Of a stretch of 64,000 nt of DNA, positions 54,650-63,656 are shown one piece after another. Source of the stretch: a marine gamma proteobacterium HTCC2143 (GTDB lineage: Bacteria > Pseudomonadota > Gammaproteobacteria > Pseudomonadales > Dasaniaceae). The stretch spans positions 1-64,000 of the forward strand of contig AAVT01000004.1 in the NCBI GenBank assembly GCA_000169075.1. Direction: 5' to 3'. The notes under the pieces were generated by a model that worked only from the letters and a program-made list of their open reading frames with translations, had not been told where the DNA came from and did not search any database. Each line of letters begins with the position of its first letter. Position 1 is the first letter of the stretch. A program made the translations under genes and the position numbers.

Positions 54650-56271
54650 TGCCAGCAACCGTTATGCCGTCAACAATGATGCACATGCCAATGACCGTGC
54701 AGATGATTATGGATCATGGGCGTAATGTATTCCCTGATTCTCGAGTGGGTACATTTGACGGCGAGAGCATTACATATACTAGCTATGCTGAAATTGCAGA
54801 AAACGCAGCCCGCCTTGCTGCTGCGTTACAGTCTTTAGGTATTGTTCAGGGTGATCGGGTTGCGACGTTTAGTTGGAACAATACCGCTCATATGGAAGCC
54901 TATCTTGGTATCCCTTCGATGGGTGCAATTATGCACACAGTTAATATTCGGCTTTCGCCCGAGCATATTGCTTATATTATTAATCATGCTGAGAATCGTA
55001 TTGTATTGCTGGATGCGAGTTTGATCGAATTATTTACACCGGTGTTGCCGCTATTGGAATGTGTTGAGCATATTTTAGTGATTGGTGATGGCGAGCTTGT
55101 AACCTCGATTGATACGTTAGATTATCGAGAGCAGTTAGCGGCGAATGAGCCTCTATTGGACTGGCCAGAACTGGACGAAACGTCAGCAGCGGCGGTATGT
55201 TACACCAGCGGAACTACCGGTAACCCTAAAGGTGTTGTCTACAGTCATCGCACTACCTTTGTTCATTCTCTTGCGTCTCGCGCTGCCGATACGTTTGGAA
55301 TTTCTGAGCATGATTGTATTTTACTGCTGCCAGCTATGTATCACGCCAATGCTTGGGGTTTACCCTATAGCGGTTGGTTTAGTGGCAGTGATTTTACTTT
55401 ACCGGGCCCGCATCTTCAGGCAGATGCGATCAAGCGAATGGTTGCCATCGATCGCCCGACCATAACAGCTACCGTACCAACAATTTTGGGTGACTTACTG
55501 CGTGCCGATTCCAAAGATTTGGATATGACGTGTTTCCGGATGCTTGTTTGCGGCGGTTCTGCCGTATCGCCGGCGATGATTGATGCCGCCAGAGATAATT
55601 GGGGCGTGCCTGTCCTGCAGGGCTGGGGAATGACAGAAACTAGTCCGCTCTGTGCCTTGTCCCACCCACCGAGAGAGTATAAAGGGGCGGCTGAAACACA
55701 ATGGCGCACTAAGAGCGGCCGACCAGTCTCTGGCATGCAAGTGAGAGTCGTCGATGACCATGGGAAGCCGCTACCTCAGGATGGTAGTTCTGTTGGCGAG
55801 TTGCAGTTACGAGGTCCTTGGGTAACTAGCGGTTATCACAAGGGTGAATCTTCTGACTCCTTGAGCGATGATGGTTGGTTGCGAACTGGAGACGTGGGTC
55901 ATATAGATTCGCGACATTTTGTGCAGCTCACTGATCGCACCAAAGATGTTATTAAGTCTGGGGGTGAGTGGATCTCTTCAGTGGAATTAGAAAATATATT
56001 GGCCGGTCACCCGGGCGTAATTGAGGTTGCCGTAATCGCCACGGCAGATGAACGCTGGCAGGAGCGGCCGCTGGTGATTGTGGTAGTTAAAGATGGCACC
56101 GATGCCACCACCTTACGAGCGTTTTTAACCGATAAAGTGGCGCGATTTTGGATGCCAGAATACTGGAGTTTGGTTCAAGATATACCAAAAACCAGTGTTG
56201 GGAAACTCGACAAAAAACGCCTGCGCGATTTAAATAATGCGGGTAGGCTCAACATTGAGGTAGTACGCTAA
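54649..56271 (+). CDS. Acyl-CoA ligase (AMP-forming), medium/long-chain type
   Basis: 540 residues. ATG 54649 is preferred over 54643 because AAAGGGGA sits six bases upstream. AMP-binding motifs: VCYTSGTTGNPKGVVYSHR (P-loop), GWGMTETSPL, LRTGDVGHID, DRTKDVIKSGGEWIS, and the C-terminal catalytic Lys in KTSVGKLDKK. It activates a carboxylic acid to its CoA ester for the pathway. It overlaps the TetR gene by one base. Confidence 0.93.
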   Translation: MPATVMPSTMMHMPMTVQMIMDHGRNVFPDSRVGTFDGESITYTSYAEIAENAARLAAALQSLGIVQGDRVATFSWNNTAHMEAYLGIPSMGAIMHTVNIRLSPEHIAYIINHAENRIVLLDASLIELFTPVLPLLECVEHILVIGDGELVTSIDTLDYREQLAANEPLLDWPELDETSAAAVCYTSGTTGNPKGVVYSHRTTFVHSLASRAADTFGISEHDCILLLPAMYHANAWGLPYSGWFSGSDFTLPGPHLQADAIKRMVAIDRPTITATVPTILGDLLRADSKDLDMTCFRMLVCGGSAVSPAMIDAARDNWGVPVLQGWGMTETSPLCALSHPPREYKGAAETQWRTKSGRPVSGMQVRVVDDHGKPLPQDGSSVGELQLRGPWVTSGYHKGESSDSLSDDGWLRTGDVGHIDSRHFVQLTDRTKDVIKSGGEWISSVELENILAGHPGVIEVAVIATADERWQERPLVIVVVKDGTDATTLRAFLTDKVARFWMPEYWSLVQDIPKTSVGKLDKKRLRDLNNAGRLNIEVVR

Positions 56272-56912
56272 TGAACAGTCGACAGACCGTTGAGCGAGTT
56301 GAGGGTCGTATGACTCAGGCTGAGCGGACCGCGCTATCAGACCGGCTGATGTTCGAGGCCGCGATTGAGTTAATCAATGAACATGGCACACAAAAAACCA
56401 CGTTAAAAGAAATTAGTGAGCGTGCAGGCTACAGCCGTGGGCTGGCTAGTTATCGTTTCGGTTCTAAAGACGGTTTGATACTGGAACTATTTGAGCGCTT
56501 TGACGATCGATGGAAAGATCATTTGCACGGTTACATTGGCAATGCGCATGGTTTGGAAGCTGTTCGCCAGGCGGCAAGCGCGTTGCGTGATTTCTTAAAA
56601 AAAGAGTCGGGCTATTTGCGTGCGATGTATTTACTTTGGTACGAGAGCCTTGGGGGAGACAGTAACATGCGGCGATTGCTGGCCGAACATCACGATGTCT
56701 ATCGTCACGACGCTAGAAGTTGGATTGAGCAAGGTATTGAGATAGGTGAAATTAAACCCGATGTAGACCCTGCTTTATTCGCGGCACAATACTGTGCGTT
56801 TAGCTTTGGTATTGTTTATCAGTGGTTGGTCGATGCCCAAGCGCTGGAGCTAGACGCTGTGTTTGGGAATTATATTGATAACACCATTAAGCTGTTAGCC
56901 AAAAACGAATAG
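56271..56912 (+). CDS. TetR family transcriptional regulator
   Basis: 213 residues. N-terminal HTH: TTLKEISERAGYSRGLASYRFGSKDGLI (split TTLKEISERAG / YSRGLASYRFGSKDGLI). The C-terminal ligand domain is of TetR_C type. It is co-transcribed after the ligase, so probably a ligand-responsive repressor of this operon. Confidence 0.9.
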   Translation: MNSRQTVERVEGRMTQAERTALSDRLMFEAAIELINEHGTQKTTLKEISERAGYSRGLASYRFGSKDGLILELFERFDDRWKDHLHGYIGNAHGLEAVRQAASALRDFLKKESGYLRAMYLLWYESLGGDSNMRRLLAEHHDVYRHDARSWIEQGIEIGEIKPDVDPALFAAQYCAFSFGIVYQWLVDAQALELDAVFGNYIDNTIKLLAKNE

Positions 56913-56978
56913 CAACGGTAACGACTACTTAAATTCATTATTTGAATCGGATAATTAGAGCAAAAACGGAGAAATATC

Positions 56979-57785
56979 ATGAGTCATCTGCCAAGAGAGA
57001 ACGGAAAATCAATTTATTATGAAGACTACGGCACTGGTGACAGCGCCATAGTGTTAGTCCATGGATGGGGTGCAACCGTGCGAGCTTGGGACTACACCTT
57101 ACCCGGTCTCGTAGCATCAGGTTACAGGGTTGTGCTGCTAGACCACCGAGGTTGTGGTGAATCCAGTAAAGATTTTTCTGATATGGGCGTTGAAGCTATT
57201 GCCAGTGATGTCGTTGCTTTAGTTGAGCATCTGAGTATTGGTAGCGTCGTTTTAAACGGTTGGTCGCTTGGTGGTGCGGTGATCGTTGCTGCGGCAACTC
57301 AACTGGGAGAGCGCTGTAAAGGTGTTGTTCTAACTTGCGGTGCTACGCCATGCTATTTGCAAAAGCCTGGTTATCCCCATGGAGGTACTGACGATATATT
57401 GGCCGAAACGCTAACGGCCATGGCCGCGGATAGAGTCAATTTTCTCGCGGGTTTGTCGTCGGGTATTTGCGCCACTGAGGTTAGTCCGCAAATAGTGGAT
57501 TGGATGTACCGAATGTTTTTACAATCTTCGCCGCTAGCGGCGCAATCACTGGGCGCTTTGGGACCCTTGGATCAGCGTGAAGAGCTGGCTGCACTGCAGG
57601 TGCCTGTGCTTAGTTTTATTGGCGGTCTTGATGCTGTGGTTGACCCAGCTGTTTGTCGTTCGGTTGCTGACTATGCCAAAGATGTCACTTTAGTAGAGTG
57701 CACGGCCTCGGGGCATGCGCCTTTTATTGATGAAGGTGAACTTTATCATTCAGAACTTCACCGCTTTATCGCCAAGCAACTTTAA
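56979..57785 (+). CDS. Alpha/beta hydrolase
   Basis: 268 residues. Oxyanion loop LVHGWGATVRAWD, nucleophile elbow NGWSLGGA (Ser), acid Asp in GGLDAVVDP, base His in ASGHAPFID. The pattern resembles haloperoxidase/lactone or ester hydrolases. A lactone or ester from the Baeyer-Villiger enzyme is a plausible substrate; this is inferred from neighbourhood only. It has its own start 66 bases after the TetR stop. Confidence 0.88.
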   Translation: MSHLPRENGKSIYYEDYGTGDSAIVLVHGWGATVRAWDYTLPGLVASGYRVVLLDHRGCGESSKDFSDMGVEAIASDVVALVEHLSIGSVVLNGWSLGGAVIVAAATQLGERCKGVVLTCGATPCYLQKPGYPHGGTDDILAETLTAMAADRVNFLAGLSSGICATEVSPQIVDWMYRMFLQSSPLAAQSLGALGPLDQREELAALQVPVLSFIGGLDAVVDPAVCRSVADYAKDVTLVECTASGHAPFIDEGELYHSELHRFIAKQL

Positions 57786-57796
57786 GGAACAGTTAT

Positions 57797-58795
57797 ATGA
57801 GCAATGTAAATTACGGTCTGTGGTATGACTTTCGAAACCCTGTGCAATGGCGTCAGCCCTTTGAAGAATTTTATGCGGAGCGGTTAACACAGATTGCCGA
57901 CGCGGAAAAAATGGGTTTTCGATCTTGCTGGTTGACGGAGCATCACTTCTGTGACGACGGTTATACACCATCTCCGTTGGTAATAGCCGCAGCTATTGCC
58001 GCTCGCACTGAAAAAATGCGTCTCGGTACCAATCTGATGCTGCTACCCCTGCACGATCCAGTCCGCGTTGCAGAAGATGCAGCAACTTTATCACTGCTCA
58101 GCGGTGGGCGTTTTGACTTAGGTGTTGGTATCGGTTATCGGCAGATGGAGTTTGATCAATTTAATCGCAAAATTTCTCACCGTCCCAGCTTGATTGAAGA
58201 AGGTATTGAAATACTGCGCCGCAGTTGGAGTGGTGAGGCAGTTAATTTCTCCGGCAAACGTTTTGAAGTAGGGGACTTAAAGGTTACGCCGACGCCAGAG
58301 ACTAATCCAAAAATTTATTTGGGAGGTATGGCTGAGCCAGCCATTCAACGTGCTGCGAGAGTTGCTGATGGTTTTCTGTCGACCGGTGCTATTGGTATTG
58401 ATGTCTATAACGAAGCGCTGGAGCAACAGGGCAAGTCGATTCAGGATGGCGATGTGATTTTGGGGTCGTGGGCTATTATTGCCGAAGATCCTGAGGCGGA
58501 GGTTGCCAAGGTTGCCGATCATGTTTTATACCAGAGTAATGAATACATTAAATGGGGTGCCTTTGGTCCACCGGATAAAACGCCGCTGTTTGAAAACGCT
58601 GCTGATGCGATCAAGAATGGTTTGTATGAATTGTGGGATGCCGACATGGCGGTGACTGAGCTGAATAAGTTACTGAAGACGCACCCTAATATTCGTGATA
58701 TTCACTTTTGGGCGCAATTTCCTGGTGAATCAGTGGAGTCTGGCAACAAGCGCTTGCGCTATATTGCTGAGAAAGTATTACCACGGCTGGGTTGA
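57797..58795 (+). CDS. LLM-class flavin-dependent oxidoreductase
   Basis: 332 residues of the bacterial luciferase-like TIM barrel: FRSCWLTEHHFCDDGYTPSP, LRLGTNL-like MRLGTNLMLLPLHDPVRVAED and LSGGRFDLGVGIGYRQMEFD. Two-component monooxygenase or F420/FMN dehydrogenase activity is typical. It follows the hydrolase by 11 bases, in the same operon. A second oxygen-using or redox step in the pathway is likely. Confidence 0.88.
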   Translation: MSNVNYGLWYDFRNPVQWRQPFEEFYAERLTQIADAEKMGFRSCWLTEHHFCDDGYTPSPLVIAAAIAARTEKMRLGTNLMLLPLHDPVRVAEDAATLSLLSGGRFDLGVGIGYRQMEFDQFNRKISHRPSLIEEGIEILRRSWSGEAVNFSGKRFEVGDLKVTPTPETNPKIYLGGMAEPAIQRAARVADGFLSTGAIGIDVYNEALEQQGKSIQDGDVILGSWAIIAEDPEAEVAKVADHVLYQSNEYIKWGAFGPPDKTPLFENAADAIKNGLYELWDADMAVTELNKLLKTHPNIRDIHFWAQFPGESVESGNKRLRYIAEKVLPRLG

Positions 58796-58808
58796 GATAC
58801 TCAGTAAA

Positions 58809-59450
58809 CTACTTGAGACCACTCATCGTCAGGATGCTGTTTAAGAACAAACGGTGAGCATCATCCTGATTGATGTCTGAATCAAAATACACCGCAGAGC
58901 GCAGTCCTATCATCAAGCTATAGGCGACTTCAGCGTCGTCTTTGCTGTTGTTGATAAACACGGATGGACAGGCACTGAGTATGTCGGCTAGATGACTTTT
59001 GCAGCGTTCGTCAAAGTCTCTTTTAGTGATTTTTAATACCTGGTCATTAACCGCGGCGCCGAAGCATTCCAGCATAAAGCCAATTTCTTTAACGGTGCTC
59101 GCCTCACCTTTAAACCATAAATCGGTTAGCGATTGGATTTGCTCACGGGGTTCCTGAGAACTGAAACCCTCGATTTTCTCTAACAAGCTTACTGAAACGT
59201 TTTCAAAGTATTGTTCAAGAATTGCCTCCTTACCTTTAAAATAATAAAGGAGATGGCTGGGGGTCATATCTGCGCCTTTTGCTATATCCGCCAATGTGGT
59301 TTTGATATAGCCCTGCGACAATATACAGTCGTGAAGCGATTTAAAAATTAAGCGGCGACGGGCATCTCCGCGGCTATCGCGGCGACCGGCTCGCGAACGT
59401 CTAGGTGATGGGGTTGGGATTGCGGTTGGCATAGGCGCTAATGTTATCAT
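58809..59450 (-). CDS. TetR family transcriptional regulator
   Basis: 213 residues. An arginine-rich N-terminus (PSPRRSRAGRRDSRGDARR) precedes the HTH TTLADIAKGADMTPSHLLYYFKGKEAIL (two runs: TTLADIAKGADMTPSHLL / YYFKGKEAILEQYF). It is divergent from the SnoaL-CoA ligase operon; the palindrome at 59504-59520 in the shared promoter is its likely operator, and the same sequence upstream of the ACAD and SDR genes would make it a regulator of both blocks. Confidence 0.9.
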   Translation of the reverse strand: MITLAPMPTAIPTPSPRRSRAGRRDSRGDARRRLIFKSLHDCILSQGYIKTTLADIAKGADMTPSHLLYYFKGKEAILEQYFENVSVSLLEKIEGFSSQEPREQIQSLTDLWFKGEASTVKEIGFMLECFGAAVNDQVLKITKRDFDERCKSHLADILSACPSVFINNSKDDAEVAYSLMIGLRSAVYFDSDINQDDAHRLFLNSILTMSGLK

Positions 59451-59503
59451 GCTAGCTGTTGCGATGGCACTGTCATTGTTGCGGATAAATTCAAATACTT
59501 AAA

Positions 59504-59520
59504 CTTGAATTTAGTTCAAA
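59504..59520. promoter_or_regulatory. Palindromic operator candidate, TetR/SnoaL promoter
   Basis: CTTGAATTTAGTTCAAA: inverted TTGAA-N5-TTCAA, 54 bases before the TetR start and 43 bases before the leader frame. Shared with 52850-52866. Confidence 0.6.
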
Positions 59521-59562
59521 ACCAGCCTACTATGCTAGCCCTCAACTGATTGGAGGATTCCT

Positions 59563-59613
59563 ATGAGTATTAACAGAGCGCGTGACACACTTGGTATGGA
59601 GGTGGAGTCATGA
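59563..59613 (+). CDS. 16-residue leader peptide coupled to the SnoaL-like gene
   Basis: MSINRARDTLGMEVES from an ATG with a strong TTGGAGGA site; the TGA overlaps the next ATG (ATGA). It could be a leader that couples translation or the stub of a shortened gene. Its internal GGAGGTGGAG also serves as the ribosome site for the next gene. Confidence 0.45.
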   Translation: MSINRARDTLGMEVES

Positions 59614-60026
59614 GCCTTTCTACCGAACAGAAACTGGGTATTTATGAACTATTAAACCGTGCAGCCTTTGCTTATGACGAGCGCGATATGGTGATGTTAG
59701 AGGCCTCTTTTGCAAAACAGGCGAGTTTCAGCATGCGCATCGCTGGCGGTGATCTCGTAGGTCCTTTTGAGGGCCGTGATGCGATTATGGGCCTGATGAA
59801 CAGCTCTATGAGCGAGCAGAAGGATGTTCGGCGCCATGTTATCAGCAATATTTTCTTTAAAGAAGACGCGGCTGAAATCATCGTAATTTCAAACCTCACT
59901 TTGATTGCTACAGTCGATGGTGAAAGTCAGCTGCTGACCACAGGTGTTTATCGCGACACAGTGGAAGAGGAGGGCAATAGTTGGTGTATTCGTCAACGTC
60001 ATATCGATTTGGATAAAGCTTACTAA
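59610..60026 (+). CDS. SnoaL/NTF2-like protein
   Basis: 138 residues of the cone-like NTF2 fold: IYELLNRAAFAYDERDMVMLEASFA, GPFEGRDAIMGLM, RRHVISNIFF and WCIRQRHIDLD. Members act as small hydratases, isomerases or carriers, with ring-hydroxylation beta-like and steroid isomerase-like forms. It is the first full gene of the divergent operon under the TetR promoter. Confidence 0.82.
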   Translation: MSLSTEQKLGIYELLNRAAFAYDERDMVMLEASFAKQASFSMRIAGGDLVGPFEGRDAIMGLMNSSMSEQKDVRRHVISNIFFKEDAAEIIVISNLTLIATVDGESQLLTTGVYRDTVEEEGNSWCIRQRHIDLDKAY

Positions 60027-60035
60027 GGAGCCGTT

Positions 60036-61592
60036 GTGAACATAGGATTTATTCCAGCAAAAACCGCACGGCTTGAACCTAATCGCGAAGCATTGATCGA
60101 CGTCCATTCGGGACGACGAGTTAGCTTTGGTGAGCTAGACCAAAATACCTGTCGATTAGCTAACGCGTTGGTTGATCAGTTGGGTTTGTCGAAGGGCGAC
60201 AGAGTCGCTGTGTTGTCAAAAAACTCGATAGAATATATGGAAATCTACTATGCTTGCGCCCGCGTCGGCTTGATTGCTCAGCCAATCAATTGGCGGTTAG
60301 GGTTAGATGAAATGGTACGTATCCTTGACGATGGCTCACCGTCCGTGGTGATTTCGTCGGATGATTATTGCGAGCAAATAGAAAAGCTCAAAGACAAGAT
60401 CGATGTTCCTCACTGGTTAAACTTCGGTGATGGTGGAGACGGCTCTTACGAGGCCTTGCTTAAAAGCTCTACCGCCACTGAGCCTTTGGCATCTGCGGAT
60501 ATCGGCGGCGATGACCCGGTGTTAATTCTCTATACTGGCGGCACCACCGGGCAATCGAAGGGAGCCCTGCACAGCCATCACTCTCTTTACATGGGCATGA
60601 TTAATCAGACTGTCGCTGAACGTGTTGTCCCCTCTGATATCTATATGTTGACCGGTCAAATGTTTCATATTCCTGTCGCATTGGGTATGAACTACCATGC
60701 GCATGGTTGTCCGATGGTGCTGATTAATTTCGATGCACGGCTGGCATTGGAAACAATTGAGCGTGAGCGTGTATCCGCCTTTTTAGGTATTACCACCATG
60801 CTTAATTGGATGATGGCAGATGCAAAGTTTGACGAGTTTGATCTTAGTAGTTTACGCAATATTCAGTACGGCGGTGGTCCGATGCCCAGTACGGTAGTTG
60901 CGGCTGCCTTAGCTTCTTTTCCTTGCACAATCATTCAGGGTTATGGACAGACTGAAGGTATGACGATGAGTTTTCTGTCGCAGGAGGACCATACAAAGGC
61001 ACTGGATGGCGATCATCCTGAGCGACTGGATTCTTGTGGTCGAGAAGGGTTTGTTACCGAAATGCGTCTTGCCGACCCCGATGGCAATTTAGTGCCGCGT
61101 GATGGCAAAACTCCCGGAGAAATACTTGTTCGTTCTGAGGCTAACATGTTGGGTTATTGGCAACGCCCTGATTTGACTCGTGAAACGATTCGCGATGGCT
61201 GGATGTGGACTGGCGATATAGCGGTATGGGACGAGGCGGGATATATCTTTATTGTTGATCGAGCCAAAGACATGATCATTTCTGGGGGCGAAAATATTTT
61301 TTGTACTCAGGTCGAAGCTGCTATTCATAAACATCCGGGCGTGCTGGAGTCTGCTGTATTTGGTATTCCGGATGACCAGTGGGGTGAGGCGGTGAAGGCG
61401 GTTGTCGTTATGAAACCAGGCTACTCAGCCACAGAGCGTGAAATTATTGACGTTGCTGCTGGGCATTTGGCCTCCTATCAAAAACCAAAATCGGTGGACT
61501 TCGTTGATAGTTTGCCGAAGGCTCCCACCGGTAAAATACTGAAACGCGAGTTACGTACTCCCTACTGGGAAGCAGCAAGGACCAATGTATGA
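60036..61592 (+). CDS. Acyl-CoA ligase (AMP-forming)
   Basis: 518 residues from GTG 60036 (AAGGAG upstream). Motifs: LILYTGGTTGQSKGALHSHH, GYGQTEGMTM, WMWTGDIAVWD, DRAKDMIISGGENIF, and catalytic Lys in APTGKILKRELR. It is a second, distinct ligase from the one at 54649, so it probably handles a different acid in the pathway (for example an initial substrate versus a ring-opened product). Confidence 0.93.
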   Translation: MNIGFIPAKTARLEPNREALIDVHSGRRVSFGELDQNTCRLANALVDQLGLSKGDRVAVLSKNSIEYMEIYYACARVGLIAQPINWRLGLDEMVRILDDGSPSVVISSDDYCEQIEKLKDKIDVPHWLNFGDGGDGSYEALLKSSTATEPLASADIGGDDPVLILYTGGTTGQSKGALHSHHSLYMGMINQTVAERVVPSDIYMLTGQMFHIPVALGMNYHAHGCPMVLINFDARLALETIERERVSAFLGITTMLNWMMADAKFDEFDLSSLRNIQYGGGPMPSTVVAAALASFPCTIIQGYGQTEGMTMSFLSQEDHTKALDGDHPERLDSCGREGFVTEMRLADPDGNLVPRDGKTPGEILVRSEANMLGYWQRPDLTRETIRDGWMWTGDIAVWDEAGYIFIVDRAKDMIISGGENIFCTQVEAAIHKHPGVLESAVFGIPDDQWGEAVKAVVVMKPGYSATEREIIDVAAGHLASYQKPKSVDFVDSLPKAPTGKILKRELRTPYWEAARTNV

Positions 61593-62041
61593 GTTTATTG
61601 AGCCCTGAATTACTGGCGCATATTGGCAGTAAAAGTGAGCCACAAAGGGAAATAGTAACGCGTCGTGATATTCGCAAATACGCTGTGGCAACGGGCAGTC
61701 GTCAACGCAAATATCTCGATGGTGATCAGGCACCACCCATGTTTCATGTGCCGTTATTTTGGGACGTTGTTGAGTTGAATCAGCTAACTCCCGACGGCGT
61801 ATCTATCGATTCATTACTGCCTAAGTTTCCTTTGGAGAAAGCGATGGCTGGTGGTTTGAAAATTGAGTACCACAAGCCAATTCGTCCCGGCGATTGGCTG
61901 ACTTCGACCCGAACCCTGACTGATATTTATGAAAAGGAAGGGCGTTCTGGTTCGTTGATCTTCTATGAAGTGATTATGGATGTTGTGAACGATGATCAGG
62001 AATTGGTTATTCGAGAAAAGACGACGAGGATTTTAAGATGA
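61589..62041 (+). CDS. MaoC/FAS1-like dehydratase, N-terminal-type half
   Basis: 150 residues, hot-dog fold of FAS1-type dehydratase N-terminal family: RRDIRKYAVATGSRQ, AGGLKIEYHKPIRPGDWLTS and RTLTDIYEKEGRSGSLIF. Together with the next gene it forms a two-subunit enoyl-CoA hydratase, as in steroid degradation. ATGA overlaps both neighbours. Confidence 0.85.
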   Translation: MSLLSPELLAHIGSKSEPQREIVTRRDIRKYAVATGSRQRKYLDGDQAPPMFHVPLFWDVVELNQLTPDGVSIDSLLPKFPLEKAMAGGLKIEYHKPIRPGDWLTSTRTLTDIYEKEGRSGSLIFYEVIMDVVNDDQELVIREKTTRILR

Positions 62042-62475
62042 CAGTGGCCGAAAAAAGTCAGCGTTTTGCTGATGTTCGGGTTGGCGACAGTCTGCCTGAG
62101 CGAGACTTCGACTGCGATAATGTGCAGTTGATGTTGTATAACGCCGTATTATGGAATGGTCACCGTATCCATTTTGATGAGCCTTATACCAAAGAGGTAG
62201 AAGGTTATCCTGGTCTGGTGTTAGCTGGCCCTATGTTAGGAGATTGGTTACACCAGTGTGTTGATGAGTGGTTGGGTGATGACGGTCGTATTTTATCGGT
62301 TGATTATTCTAATCGACAGGCCGCTTACGTTGGCGATACCTTAACCTCCGGTGGCACGATCACTGCGGTGCGTCCTAGCGAGCAGGAAATAGATGTCGAC
62401 GTTTTTATTAAAAACAAGGAAGGCGCATTAGTGGCTCCCGGAACTATGGTGGTGCGTTTTGGCGAATCTTGGTAG
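62038..62475 (+). CDS. MaoC-like hydratase, C-terminal-type half
   Basis: 145 residues. The motif LWNGHRIHFDEPYTKEVEGYPGLVLAGPMLGDWLH carries the hydratase Asp/His (shown: NGHRIHFDEPY, YPGLVLAGPMLGDWL). It pairs with the preceding half and overlaps the thiolase gene by 17 bases. Confidence 0.87.
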   Translation: MTVAEKSQRFADVRVGDSLPERDFDCDNVQLMLYNAVLWNGHRIHFDEPYTKEVEGYPGLVLAGPMLGDWLHQCVDEWLGDDGRILSVDYSNRQAAYVGDTLTSGGTITAVRPSEQEIDVDVFIKNKEGALVAPGTMVVRFGESW

Positions 62476-63655
62476 TACCAATAAAGCAAATAAGTTGAGT
62501 GGTAAAGTAGCTATTGTCGGCGTCGCTGATACCGAAGTCGGTGTGTTGCCAGATCGTACTCCAATGGAGCTTTGTGTAGAGGCCGCGCTTAAAGCGATAG
62601 GGGATGCGGGTCTTAAAAAGTCGGATATTGACGGTATTTTAACCTGTAACTCCATGGTGCAGCCGTTGATGTATCACGCCGAAGCAATGGCAGAGTATCT
62701 GCAGATTTTTCCGCGCTACTGCATGGCTGTTGGTGCTGGTGGTGGTACAACGTTTACGGCTATTCATCATGCGGCGTCTGCAATCGCTACGGGCATGGCG
62801 GATGTTATAGTGATCTCCATGGCAGACACCATGCGCAGCGGGCTGAGTCGTGAGCAGGCTTTAAAGGTGCAAGCCTCTACAGGTCACCCAGAATTTGAAC
62901 AACCTTATGGCCCTACGGTGCCGGCTTATTACGCTTTGATTGCGCAGGCGCATATGGCAGAGTTTGGCACCACACAGGAGCAGCTGGCGGCCATTGCAGT
63001 GTCGACTCGTCAGCATGCGGCCCTTAATCCCGCGGCACAAATGCGTGACTTGATTACCGTTGAGGATGTGCTGGCGTCAAGAATGATTGCTGACCCTTTA
63101 CACTTGCTGGATTGTTCTTTGGTGTCGGATGGTGGTTCAGCGATTGTTATGTGCAGCGCTGAACGAGCTGCTGATTTACCCCATGACCCCGTATATATTT
63201 TAGGTGCTGGCGAAGGACACAGCCATGAGCATATTAGCGCGGCTCGAAGTCTGACCACATCAGCCGCCAAAGAAGCCGGTGAGAGGGCTTACAATATGTC
63301 GGGCTTGAAACCTTCTGATATGGATTTTGCTCAGCTCTATGATTGTTTTACGCCGACTGTTTTAGTTGAATTGGAAGATTTAGGTTTTTGCGCAAAGGGT
63401 GAGGGGGGTGCCTTTGTTGACAGCGGTGCATTGGCTCCCGGCGGGTCATTACCTGTTAATACTCATGGCGGTTTGTTATCCCATAGTCATCCGGGCAACC
63501 CAGGTTCGATGTTTGCGTTAACAGAGTCTGTCTGGCAATTGCGGCACACCGCCGGTGAGCGACAAATCCCTAATGCTCGTCATGGGCTAGTTCATGCGCA
63601 GGGTGGGATCATGTCATCCCACACTGCATTGGTTTTATCAAGGGAGGTTAGCTAA
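62459..63655 (+). CDS. Thiolase-like lipid-transfer/acetyl-CoA acyltransferase protein
   Basis: 398 residues of the SCP-x/lipid-transfer thiolase branch. KVAIVGVADTEVG start, GILTCNSMVQP (position of nucleophile region), GAGGGTTFTAIHHAASAIATG, NTHGGLLSHSHPGNPGSM and HAQGGIMSSHTALVL. The canonical second cysteine is absent, as in this branch, whose members work with a DUF35 partner to cleave or retro-aldol side chains. Starts at TTG 62459 or TTG 62495 are both possible; the latter begins at the conserved SGKVAIVGV. Confidence 0.88.
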   Translation: MANLGSTNKANKLSGKVAIVGVADTEVGVLPDRTPMELCVEAALKAIGDAGLKKSDIDGILTCNSMVQPLMYHAEAMAEYLQIFPRYCMAVGAGGGTTFTAIHHAASAIATGMADVIVISMADTMRSGLSREQALKVQASTGHPEFEQPYGPTVPAYYALIAQAHMAEFGTTQEQLAAIAVSTRQHAALNPAAQMRDLITVEDVLASRMIADPLHLLDCSLVSDGGSAIVMCSAERAADLPHDPVYILGAGEGHSHEHISAARSLTTSAAKEAGERAYNMSGLKPSDMDFAQLYDCFTPTVLVELEDLGFCAKGEGGAFVDSGALAPGGSLPVNTHGGLLSHSHPGNPGSMFALTESVWQLRHTAGERQIPNARHGLVHAQGGIMSSHTALVLSREVS

Positions 63656-63656
63656 C

